Source: Elusimicrobium sp. (lineage in GTDB: Bacteria > Elusimicrobiota > Elusimicrobia > Elusimicrobiales > Elusimicrobiaceae). Taken from it: a stretch of DNA of 64,000 nucleotides. Of the stretch, positions 15,164 to 22,087 are shown in pieces. Position 1 is the first letter of the stretch. Each line of letters opens with the position of its first letter. The notes under the pieces were generated by a model, which ran no database searches, was not told where the DNA came from, and was given only the letters and a program-made list of their open reading frames with translations. Made by a program: the position numbers and the translations under genes. The stretch covers positions 1 to 64,000 of the forward strand of contig SUVG01000001.1 of NCBI GenBank assembly GCA_015062115.1. The letters are read 5' to 3'.

Positions 15164-15832
15164 ATGACACATTATAATATTCTTTTATGGAAACAAGAGT
15201 CTACCCGTCTTTCTACGGAGAAACAAATAAAAGACTTTTTTTCAAAACTAAATATTATTGGGAAAAAGATAAAAAGCATTAAAATTTTAGGACGGGACTA
15301 TGACCATGACAGAGAAGGAGTAGAGGAATTAGCTTTTCTTCAATTAGAGAAAGTTCTTTCGGAAAAACAAGCCAAAGAAAAAGCCGAATTCTCAAACATT
15401 CCAAAAGATCTTATGTTCTATCGTATAGCGGAAGTGGATGAGCCTATTGTAATAGAACTAAATGACGGAAGACGGTTGGAAATTTTGATTTTGGAACTAG
15501 ACAACACCGTTTACGCAGATGTAAATAAAATATCCCCGGATGCCACTTGGGATATCAATTCTGCCAATGTGAACGGAAATGTGATTTTTTCCCCTTGTAC
15601 AGGCAAAACTATTAAAGCGGTGGAGTTTCCAGTGCACAAGCACTCTTTCGGACAGGAAGAAGAATATCAACAAATACCTGATGTACTCATCAGATTAGAG
15701 GACGGAACGGGACTAAAAATAGAGGGTTGGTTGGATTTCTGTGATATTGAATGTGTTGACAGCAAAAACCAACCTCTTAAAATTTCCTTTAAAGATCTTA
15801 AAAAAGGACTTCACAATAAAGAAGATGAATAA
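15164..15832 (+). CDS. Unknown protein of the RNA-repair operon
   Basis: 222 aa, not recognised. The N-terminal third is helical and charged (KQIKDFFSKLNIIGKKIKSIKILGRDYDHDREGVEELAF). The remainder looks beta-rich, with two copies of the pattern I-x-L-x-D-G-x-x-L-x-I: IVIELNDGRRLEILILEL and VLIRLEDGTGLKIEGWLD. It has no signal peptide or membrane helix. It begins 1 base after the RlaP stop and is followed at once by the HAD phosphatase, so it is translated as part of the repair operon. It may be a binding or regulatory subunit; no catalytic motif is evident. Confidence 0.7.
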   Translation: MTHYNILLWKQESTRLSTEKQIKDFFSKLNIIGKKIKSIKILGRDYDHDREGVEELAFLQLEKVLSEKQAKEKAEFSNIPKDLMFYRIAEVDEPIVIELNDGRRLEILILELDNTVYADVNKISPDATWDINSANVNGNVIFSPCTGKTIKAVEFPVHKHSFGQEEEYQQIPDVLIRLEDGTGLKIEGWLDFCDIECVDSKNQPLKISFKDLKKGLHNKEDE

Positions 15833-15842
15833 AATTAATATT

Positions 15843-16283
15843 ATGAAAACAATTTTATTTGATATAGACGGTACTCTAGCCAACTTGAACGGACGGGAAG
15901 ATTTCCTTAAACAAGAAATCCCTGATTGGAAGAATTTTAACGCAAAAATGGAAGAAGATTTGCCCAACTTGCCTGTTGTTGCGCTCTACCGCGCCCTATA
16001 TGAGAGCGGAAAGTTTGAAATTATCTTGGTATCAGGCCGGCAGGAAAGATTTCGCAAAGTAACGGAAACTTGGCTTGCTTGGCACGAAATTCCTTTTGGC
16101 CCCCTCCTCATGCGTGCTGATAATGACCAACGCCCGGACTGCGATGTAAAACAAGATATACTAAATTCTCTAAAAGCACAGGGCAAACAAATCCTTTTTA
16201 CCGTAGATGACCGCCAAAGTGTTGTAGATATGTGGCGAGCAAACGGTATTACCTGCCTGCAATGCCAAAAAGGGAATTATTAA
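15843..16283 (+). CDS. HAD-type polynucleotide 3'-phosphatase, T4 Pnkp-type phosphatase domain
   Basis: 146 aa. HAD motifs: FDIDGTLAN (nucleophile Asp7, Asp9), SGR (65-67), Lys103 in DVKQDIL and DDR (122-124). The end DDRQSVVDMWRANGITCLQC parallels [20 protein letters not shown] of T4 polynucleotide kinase-phosphatase closely, which separates it from general sugar phosphatases. It should remove 3'-phosphate or 2',3'-cyclic phosphate to leave 3'-OH. An in-frame ATG at 15825, overlapping the stop of the upstream gene and preceded by AAAGAAG, would add six residues; 15843 is chosen because HAD domains begin right at MKTILFD. Confidence 0.87.
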   Translation: MKTILFDIDGTLANLNGREDFLKQEIPDWKNFNAKMEEDLPNLPVVALYRALYESGKFEIILVSGRQERFRKVTETWLAWHEIPFGPLLMRADNDQRPDCDVKQDILNSLKAQGKQILFTVDDRQSVVDMWRANGITCLQCQKGNY

Positions 16284-16304
16284 ATTTTTTGGTTTGCTTC
16301 TGTC

Positions 16305-16364
16305 TTCGTCATATTTTTCCCGTGGGGGCCCAAGGGGCCCTAGGTCTAATGGCCTATTGACGAA
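16305..16364. other. Stem-loop after the RNA-repair operon
   Basis: TTCGTCA (16305-16311) pairs perfectly with TGACGAA (16358-16364), enclosing a GC-rich hairpin GGGCCC-AAG-GGGCCC (16326-16340). There is no T-run directly after, so it is not a standard terminator; it may stabilise the 3' end of the operon transcript or be a control element of the next gene, whose -35 box it contains. Confidence 0.45.
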
Positions 16365-16385
16365 AAACACTATTTTTAAGATACT
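16357..16385 (+). promoter_or_regulatory. Promoter of the lipoprotein gene
   Basis: TTGACG (16357-16362), 17-base spacer, GATACT (16380-16385). It overlaps the right arm of the stem-loop at 16305-16364. Confidence 0.5.
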
Positions 16386-16437
16386 ACTAGAAAGGCCTAT
16401 TTTGTACTTTTAGGTTACCACGACAAAGGAGAACTGC

Positions 16438-17115
16438 ATGAAAAAACTGGTTGTATTATTCGTGGCTATGTTCGGGATATTGACCATCTCGGGTTGTGCC
16501 ATGGACGGAACATTAGACCTTCCTATCTCCGAAGAGATTGAAGAAGAGTTAATTGCCACTCAAGAATGGGAAAGTGCCACTTTCAAAACCCTTACGGGAA
16601 GTGAAGATTTAATGATAGAACGCGACTCCCAAAACAAAAATGCCCTGTCTATTCTTAACCCGGCCTATGACCAAGAATATTTGGCAGTAGTATTGCTTAA
16701 AAGTGATTGTGAAAAATCAAAAACCATGGTGCCCTACCTTGATAATTTGGCTGCCAGAATCAACCGTTTTCATAGCATCAGTTATATCCCCGTTATGTTG
16801 GATATTTACGAAGATTCCACAAACACCAATATCGAGTGGGTCAACAATCTGTCCAACTTGGAAGTTTTCATGAACGCAGCCACGGCTTGCTCGGGTAATG
16901 CCTGCCAAGAAGTTTTCCTTCCCAAATTTGCGGAGGCTTTCTCGGGAAGCATTTATTTTGTACATAAAAACGATATTACCAAAACCAAAAAAGGTTTTTC
17001 TTGGGACGAGAACAAAGATCCTGAAGAACAAGCTAACACCATGGAACAGGCTTTTGTAAAGTTCCTTGATTTAGACGAAATTTACTTGGATCCCTCTGTG
17101 AAACCTTGGAACTAA
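16438..17115 (+). CDS. Lipoprotein, possibly thioredoxin-like
   Basis: 225 aa. A signal peptide with a lipobox (TISGC, Cys20) predicts lipid anchoring. The mature part holds YLAVVLLKSDCEKSKTMVPYLDNL, a strand plus helix start placed like a thioredoxin active site but with one cysteine (DCEKS), and later IPVMLDIYED and GSIYFVHKND, like later strands of that fold. This is only a resemblance. A second pair of cysteines (TACSGNAC) may form a disulfide. AAAGGAG stands 7 bases before ATG. Single-gene transcript with its own terminator. Confidence 0.75.
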   Translation: MKKLVVLFVAMFGILTISGCAMDGTLDLPISEEIEEELIATQEWESATFKTLTGSEDLMIERDSQNKNALSILNPAYDQEYLAVVLLKSDCEKSKTMVPYLDNLAARINRFHSISYIPVMLDIYEDSTNTNIEWVNNLSNLEVFMNAATACSGNACQEVFLPKFAEAFSGSIYFVHKNDITKTKKGFSWDENKDPEEQANTMEQAFVKFLDLDEIYLDPSVKPWN

Positions 17116-17134
17116 TAAGTTGGTAAAATTTCAA

Positions 17135-17171
17135 AATAACCCTGCGCCAAAGCACAGGGTTATTTTTTACT
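17135..17171 (+). terminator. Terminator of the lipoprotein gene
   Basis: AATAACCCTG (17135-17144) pairs with CAGGGTTATT (17155-17164), followed by a T-rich run. Confidence 0.85.
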
Positions 17172-17262
17172 CTCTTTTTATTTTTAGGCCCAAAAAGTTT
17201 ATAGGCCCTTTAATCCTTGTTTTTTCTTATTTTTCTCCTAAAATATGAATAAGGACCCGCTT

Positions 17263-18507
17263 ATGAAAAAACTTTGCTTAATTCTGCTTTTCTTCACGGT
17301 TTTACCTTTACAGGCCCAAACCCCGGTTAAATGGTTAAAAAATATCGGGAAGGGACTCGTTGGCCCCGCGCCCAGCGCAAAAAGCGTAACCCCCGTATTA
17401 AGCAGCCGCGCCAATACGACGGCGAGGGCCGCTTCGCAGGTACGGGAAAATCTGGTTAAGCAAGGATTGCAAGTTCCCGGCATTACACTACCGACAGATA
17501 GAACTTTCCTCCCCGAAGACGAGTTAGCCCAAATTCAAAAAACACACCCTCAGCCCTACTTAAATAAGGGGAAGGAAGCAGTGGTATTAAAAAATAATGA
17601 AGATTTTATCACTGCGGAACATAACCGCAAATATATTCTTTATGCCAACACCATTTTGGCCAGAAACCCCCATGTACCGGAAATTCTTAACAGAGTAAAG
17701 GCCACTGCGGTTTCACCCACGGCCACGGAAACTTCCGCTGAGTGGTTGGCCAAACAAATTCCCGCGTCCACCGATGTATTATGTGTGGGAATGGGTTTTT
17801 ATCACAATCCGTCCACTATAGACGGTTTTTCCGACTTTTTAACAGCCTTACGCCAGCAAATGCCCGAGAGAGAAATCATCTTGCTTTCCTCTTACCTGGA
17901 AGACGGCGTTGTATGGACAACCAAACTCGATGCCTCTATCACCGAAAGCAAGTATTATCGGAAAGGGTATGAACCTCTTTGGCAAAATGCTTATTACCAC
18001 GATATTAGTATTATCGGTATGAAACGATCCGACATTTTTAGTCAATTCACAGGGAATATGCAAGGAAACAACGGAAGTGGAATTCCCTTCAACAGGCCTT
18101 GGGAGTATTCGTTAGAGGCATCGGCCATGGAAGGAAAAATGTTCCAAGAAAAATTACAGGCCGTCAGAGAAAAACACCCCGATGCACTTATCATTCTCCA
18201 CACCGGCTTGGAACAAGGCTCGCTTAACTTTCCGTTCTCTGTGGCCAAGAGATTAGAAGGAGTGGAAAAAAACTTATATGTAGCAAGTATTACTTCCAAA
18301 ACCGTGCTTCAAAACCAATACATTGCCTTTCCCGGGGAAGAACACTTGCAACTCACCACCCGCAGCACCTTGTTTGAGCAAATGTATCCTCAGGCACATC
18401 TGCCCAACGAAGGCGCCGTATCCAGAACTTTAGCCAAAGATGTCGGGGCAGATGCCTGGATAAAAATTGAATTTAACCCGGCAAAGGAAGACAACAGCCA
18501 TTATTAA
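17263..18507 (+). CDS. Secreted protein of unknown function
   Basis: 414 aa with a signal peptide (MKKLCLILLFFTVLPLQAQ). No family recognised. The body looks alpha/beta: TDVLCVGMGFYHN, EIILLSSYLEDG and DALIILHTGLEQGSL read like buried strands followed by turns, as in a Rossmann-like or hydrolase fold. I see no clear catalytic signature. The start at 17263 is chosen because AAGGA lies 8 bases upstream and it gives a proper signal peptide; an in-frame ATG at 17245 would add MNKDPL. The product ends with a short charged tail. A terminator follows. Confidence 0.75.
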   Translation: MKKLCLILLFFTVLPLQAQTPVKWLKNIGKGLVGPAPSAKSVTPVLSSRANTTARAASQVRENLVKQGLQVPGITLPTDRTFLPEDELAQIQKTHPQPYLNKGKEAVVLKNNEDFITAEHNRKYILYANTILARNPHVPEILNRVKATAVSPTATETSAEWLAKQIPASTDVLCVGMGFYHNPSTIDGFSDFLTALRQQMPEREIILLSSYLEDGVVWTTKLDASITESKYYRKGYEPLWQNAYYHDISIIGMKRSDIFSQFTGNMQGNNGSGIPFNRPWEYSLEASAMEGKMFQEKLQAVREKHPDALIILHTGLEQGSLNFPFSVAKRLEGVEKNLYVASITSKTVLQNQYIAFPGEEHLQLTTRSTLFEQMYPQAHLPNEGAVSRTLAKDVGADAWIKIEFNPAKEDNSHY

Positions 18508-18530
18508 CTTTCCTGCTTATAACTCTACAA

Positions 18531-18562
18531 AAAAGGCACTTCTTGCGAAGTGCCTTTTTATA
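18531..18562. terminator. Terminator between the secreted-protein gene and the convergent MATE gene
   Basis: GGCACTTC-TTGC-GAAGTGCC (18535-18554), A-rich before and T-rich after, so it can serve both strands. It is a near copy of the tRNA-Pro terminator. Confidence 0.85.
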
Positions 18563-18573
18563 CTATTTTTAAT

Positions 18574-19941
18574 TTATCCAGCCGTTACCACAATACTTTT
18601 CCATTTACCCCGCAAAAACCGCCACATCATCAGCACCGCCGTGATGCCCGCATAAAAGGTAAGCCAACTCCACACCCAAAAAACGGACAAATGCAACTTG
18701 TACACGATAAACCAAGTACCCGGTACAAGTAGCCCCCACGCACAGAAAAGCATTACGTACATATAGAATTTGGTATCCCCTGCCCCGCGGATTGCTTCGC
18801 CGAAAATCAAGTAAGTAGCATCACAAATTACAAAGAAACTAACCAGTTTCATCAAGGGGTAAGTCTTTTGGGCAATCAAAGCGGCATCGGGGCTGCCCGC
18901 CGGGATAAACAGCCCTACCAAAATCGGCGCACCAAAGAAGAATAATACCCCGACAGATAAAGCATACGCATAACCGATTTTACACGCATTTTTTACCACT
19001 TTTACGCTCAAATCAGGCCGTCTTAATCCCTGGTACTTACTGACCAAAATTTGAATCCCGATTCCCAAACCCAAAATTACCATAAACACCACAGGTTGCA
19101 TGGACATAACGATGTTGCTGGCTTGAAGGGAAAGGGTATCTATGCTCCCCACCATAAATGTAAACAATGTAAAAGACACCACATCCATCAAAAAACCGAA
19201 GCCGTTGGGAAGCCCAAAACGAAGAAGTCGCGAAAAAATAGGCTTATAAAAACCGGCCAGTTTAGCCACTTTGTATTCTTTTCGAAGTTTACCCGAAAAA
19301 ATAAGCGTGGCAAACATAATCGTTGTCATAACCATACTGATTACCGTGGCCCAGGCCGCCCCGGCGATACCCATTTCGGGGAAACCCAGTTTCCCGAAAA
19401 TCATTACATAGTCAAGCCCCATGTTTATCAAATTTCCGAATACAGCGGCCCACATAGGAACTTTCGTTCGTCCCCGCCCGCTGAAAAAGGCTCCCAAAGC
19501 ATTATTTACAACCGCTACCCCGCCAAAGATATTCAAAATGGAAAAGTATTTTATTTCCAACGCTCGGACGGAAGATTCATGCCCGAAAGCACCGATAAGC
19601 GCATTACCCGCCGGGGTTAATACGGCAAGGAGTAGGGCCGATACCCCCGCCAAAAAGACCCCCTGCCATAAGGAAACCGTTACGGAAGCATATTTTTTTT
19701 GTGCATAATACTGGGAAATAAAAACGCTGGTATAACTGGCAAGACCCATAAACATGGAGGCAAAAGTCATGGCGAGCGCTCCTGCCGGTACGCAAGCCGC
19801 CAAAGCCTCGTGCGAATGCCAAGCCAAAAACATTCTATCCACAAATTGCATCACCACTTGGGCACCCATGGTAATAATCAGCGGATAAGATAAAAACCAC
19901 AGTTCACGCAACGAAGCCTGCGGGTATTTTGCTTTCGTCAT
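18574..19941 (-). CDS. MATE-family multidrug/cation antiporter
   Basis: 455 aa, about 12 membrane helices in two similar halves, the usual MATE size. Family hallmarks include SYPLIITMGAQVVMQFVDRMFL near the start, the FASMFMGLASYTSVFISQYYAQK stretch, and in the second half LLRFGLPNGFGFLMDVVSFTLF. It should export drugs or metabolites in exchange for Na+ or H+ across the inner membrane. Start at 19941 has AGGAA 6 bases upstream; an upstream in-frame start would add 12 residues without a ribosome site. Substrate unknown. Confidence 0.92.
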   Translation of the reverse strand: MTKAKYPQASLRELWFLSYPLIITMGAQVVMQFVDRMFLAWHSHEALAACVPAGALAMTFASMFMGLASYTSVFISQYYAQKKYASVTVSLWQGVFLAGVSALLLAVLTPAGNALIGAFGHESSVRALEIKYFSILNIFGGVAVVNNALGAFFSGRGRTKVPMWAAVFGNLINMGLDYVMIFGKLGFPEMGIAGAAWATVISMVMTTIMFATLIFSGKLRKEYKVAKLAGFYKPIFSRLLRFGLPNGFGFLMDVVSFTLFTFMVGSIDTLSLQASNIVMSMQPVVFMVILGLGIGIQILVSKYQGLRRPDLSVKVVKNACKIGYAYALSVGVLFFFGAPILVGLFIPAGSPDAALIAQKTYPLMKLVSFFVICDATYLIFGEAIRGAGDTKFYMYVMLFCAWGLLVPGTWFIVYKLHLSVFWVWSWLTFYAGITAVLMMWRFLRGKWKSIVVTAG

Positions 19942-19959
19942 TTTTATTTCCTGTGCAAA

Positions 19960-19991
19960 CAAAAACCACCGGAGCAAATGCCCCGGTGGTT
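19960..19991 (-). terminator. Terminator of the cold-shock gene
   Basis: On the minus strand ACCACCGG (19990-19983) pairs with CCGGTGGT (19972-19965), then TTTTTG. Confidence 0.85.
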
Positions 19992-20005
19992 AAAAACCCT
20001 AAAAA

Positions 20006-20209
20006 TTAAAGTTTTACTACTTTAACGGCTTTCGGGCCTTTTTCGGATTCTACGACTTCGAATTCCACTTCTTGACCTTCGGCCAAGGTTTTGAAACCGT
20101 CGCCTTGAATTTCTTGATAGTGAACAAAGAGATCTTTAGAACCATCTTCGGGGGTTACGAAACCGTAACCTTTTTGGTCGTTAAACCATTTTACTTTTCC
20201 TTTAGGCAT
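20006..20209 (-). CDS. Cold-shock protein, CspA family
   Basis: 67 aa, the standard length of a single cold-shock domain. It carries the nucleic-acid-binding motifs KGYGFV (RNP1) and LFVHY (RNP2) in [20 protein letters not shown]. It binds single-stranded RNA/DNA and may act as an RNA chaperone. A TATAAT box (20275-20270, minus strand) gives a leader of roughly 54 bases with AAAGGAAG before the start codon; this promoter is divergent to the leaderless one of the next gene. Confidence 0.96.
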   Translation of the reverse strand: MPKGKVKWFNDQKGYGFVTPEDGSKDLFVHYQEIQGDGFKTLAEGQEVEFEVVESEKGPKAVKVVKL

Positions 20210-20341
20210 TTTACAAATACTTCCTTTTTCTAATAATCAGGTGCTTAAACTTAATAAGTACCTATAGTTATTATACAATAAATAACTCCAAATAACACAA
20301 ATGTTTTGAAAAATTTTTACGCTTTTTTTCAGGGAAAAAAC

Positions 20342-20354
20342 TATAATACTTTTA
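20342..20354 (+). promoter_or_regulatory. -10 box of a leaderless promoter for the formiminotransferase gene
   Basis: TATAAT (20342-20347), six bases, ATG (20354): the same geometry as the 8823 and 23779 genes. No ribosome site. Confidence 0.55.
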
Positions 20355-21319
20355 TGCAAATTATCGAGGCTATTGCTAACTTTTCCGAAGGGAAAAATCT
20401 ACCGCTTGTTTCACAAATCGCAAAAGAAGCGGTGGCAGGGTCTCGTGCCCGAATTTTGCATTTGGATTCCAACCCCGATGCCAACCGCACCGTCCTTACT
20501 TTAGCAGGCGAACCCGAAGAAGTAGTTAAAGCCTGTTTGGCTCTTTTTGCTTCTTGCCAAAAACATTTGGATATGCGCACGCAACACGGCGCCCACCCGC
20601 GCCTGGGCTCGGTAGATGTATGCCCGCTTGTTCCCATAACAAATATAACGCTTGAAGAAACGGCCCTTTGGGCAGATATGTTGGCGCGCCAAGTAGGCTC
20701 AAAACTGAATATTCCCGTTTATCTGTACGAAAAAAATGCCTCTTCCCCTTTGCGCAAAAACCTGGCCTTTATCCGCCAAGGCGAATACGAAAGTTTACCT
20801 GCTAAACTCCCGGCCCTTCCCCCCGACTACGGCCCCGCCGTTTATTCCCTGGAAATTTCCCGCACGGGCGCAAGTGTTATCGGGGCGCGTAATTTTTTGA
20901 TTGCGTTTAATATATCCTTAAACACACAAGAAGTATCCCTCGCCAAAGAAATAGCAGCCGTCCTGCGCGAAAAAAACGGAGGCCTGCCTGCCGTAAAAGC
21001 CATCGGCTGGCTAATGCCCGAATACCACGCGGCACAAGTATCTTTTAATTTAACCGATTTTCGAACCACGGGCCTTGCCCAAGTGTGGCAAGCCTGCTCG
21101 TTAGAAGCACGCAAACGCGGGTTGACTGCAACCGCCGGTGAACTGATTGGCCTAGCTCCGCGAGAGGCTTTTTTGCAAGCCGGGAAATTTTACGCCCCGC
21201 AGGAAACCGATTCTTCCCGCCTTATCCGCCTGGCTGTAGAAAAGTTAAGTCTAAATAAAATTCGCCCCTTTGTGGCCGAGGAGCGAATTTTGGAAAATAA
21301 ACTAAGCAAACTTTTATAA
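20354..21319 (+). CDS. Glutamate formimidoyltransferase (FTCD N-terminal type)
   Basis: 321 aa. Family features: IIEAIANFSEGKN at the start, LDSNPDANRTVLTLAG, and HGAHPRLGSVDVCPLVPI, the conserved core of the formiminotransferase N-subdomain with its catalytic His. It transfers the formimino group from formiminoglutamate (histidine breakdown) to tetrahydrofolate; some bacterial relatives may act in folate one-carbon supply. The start at 20354 is set by homology and the nearby -10 box; an in-frame extension upstream would lie before the promoter. No other hut genes are in the window. It overlaps rsmA tail-to-tail by 6 bases. Confidence 0.88.
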   Translation: MQIIEAIANFSEGKNLPLVSQIAKEAVAGSRARILHLDSNPDANRTVLTLAGEPEEVVKACLALFASCQKHLDMRTQHGAHPRLGSVDVCPLVPITNITLEETALWADMLARQVGSKLNIPVYLYEKNASSPLRKNLAFIRQGEYESLPAKLPALPPDYGPAVYSLEISRTGASVIGARNFLIAFNISLNTQEVSLAKEIAAVLREKNGGLPAVKAIGWLMPEYHAAQVSFNLTDFRTTGLAQVWQACSLEARKRGLTATAGELIGLAPREAFLQAGKFYAPQETDSSRLIRLAVEKLSLNKIRPFVAEERILENKLSKLL

Positions 21320-22084
21320 CCGAGAGGCCAAGTCCACATATTTTTCGGCGGGTATTTGTTCCGCACGCACGGTAAGCGGTAAGCGCAGAAATTCCAAAGC
21401 CGCCGTTATTTTTTCTTTTTCATAGCCGCAAAGAGACAAAGAATTAAACACCGTCTTGCGTTTATGTGCGAACGCGGAAAGTACTGCTTTGCGAAAGTTC
21501 TGCCAACTTTGCGTTGTGGGAAACGGCGTTTCTTTTTTCTTTTCAAACGCCAGCACCATACTTTCTACTTTCGGCGGAGGATTAAAGCAACCTTTTCCCA
21601 CTTTGCAAATAGGATTCACCCAGGCGCGCAGTTGGCTGAAAATACTTAACGGGCCGTAAAATTCTTCTCCCGCCTTGGCGCGTATGCGTTGGGCTTGTTC
21701 TTTTTGGAACATAAAAACCGCCGTTTCAAAATAAGGGTAACCAAGCACTTTATCCAAAATATCCGCGGCATCAATATAGGGCAAATTGCTGACAAACTCC
21801 GTCGGCACTTGTGGCAGAGAAGCCAAATCAAACGCTAAAAAGTTCCCTTGCACGATTTTTATTTCCGCGTCCTTCGGCAAATGGTCTTTTAGATAAGCCA
21901 CCATTTCCGGGTCGATTTCTACCAAGGTAAAACCTTTTTGGCCGCGCTCGATAAGGCGCGCGGTTAAAGCCCCCTTTCCCGGGCCGATTTCCACCAAATT
22001 TTGGCGTTTTAGAATCAAGGCCGCATCAATAATTTGAGCAATTACGCTTTCGCTGATTAAAAAATGTTGTCCGTATTTTTGCAT
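21314..22084 (-). CDS. rsmA: 16S rRNA A1518/A1519 dimethyltransferase
   Basis: 256 aa. It begins KYGQHFLISESV, the conserved RsmA/KsgA entry motif, then the SAM-binding VEIGPGKGALT and the catalytic NLPY in SNLPYIDA. It dimethylates two adjacent adenines near the 3' end of 16S rRNA during small-subunit maturation. The start lies 3 bases after the TPR gene stop, suggesting co-transcription. Length is normal. Confidence 0.95.
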   Translation of the reverse strand: MQKYGQHFLISESVIAQIIDAALILKRQNLVEIGPGKGALTARLIERGQKGFTLVEIDPEMVAYLKDHLPKDAEIKIVQGNFLAFDLASLPQVPTEFVSNLPYIDAADILDKVLGYPYFETAVFMFQKEQAQRIRAKAGEEFYGPLSIFSQLRAWVNPICKVGKGCFNPPPKVESMVLAFEKKKETPFPTTQSWQNFRKAVLSAFAHKRKTVFNSLSLCGYEKEKITAALEFLRLPLTVRAEQIPAEKYVDLASRL

Positions 22085-22087
22085 AAG

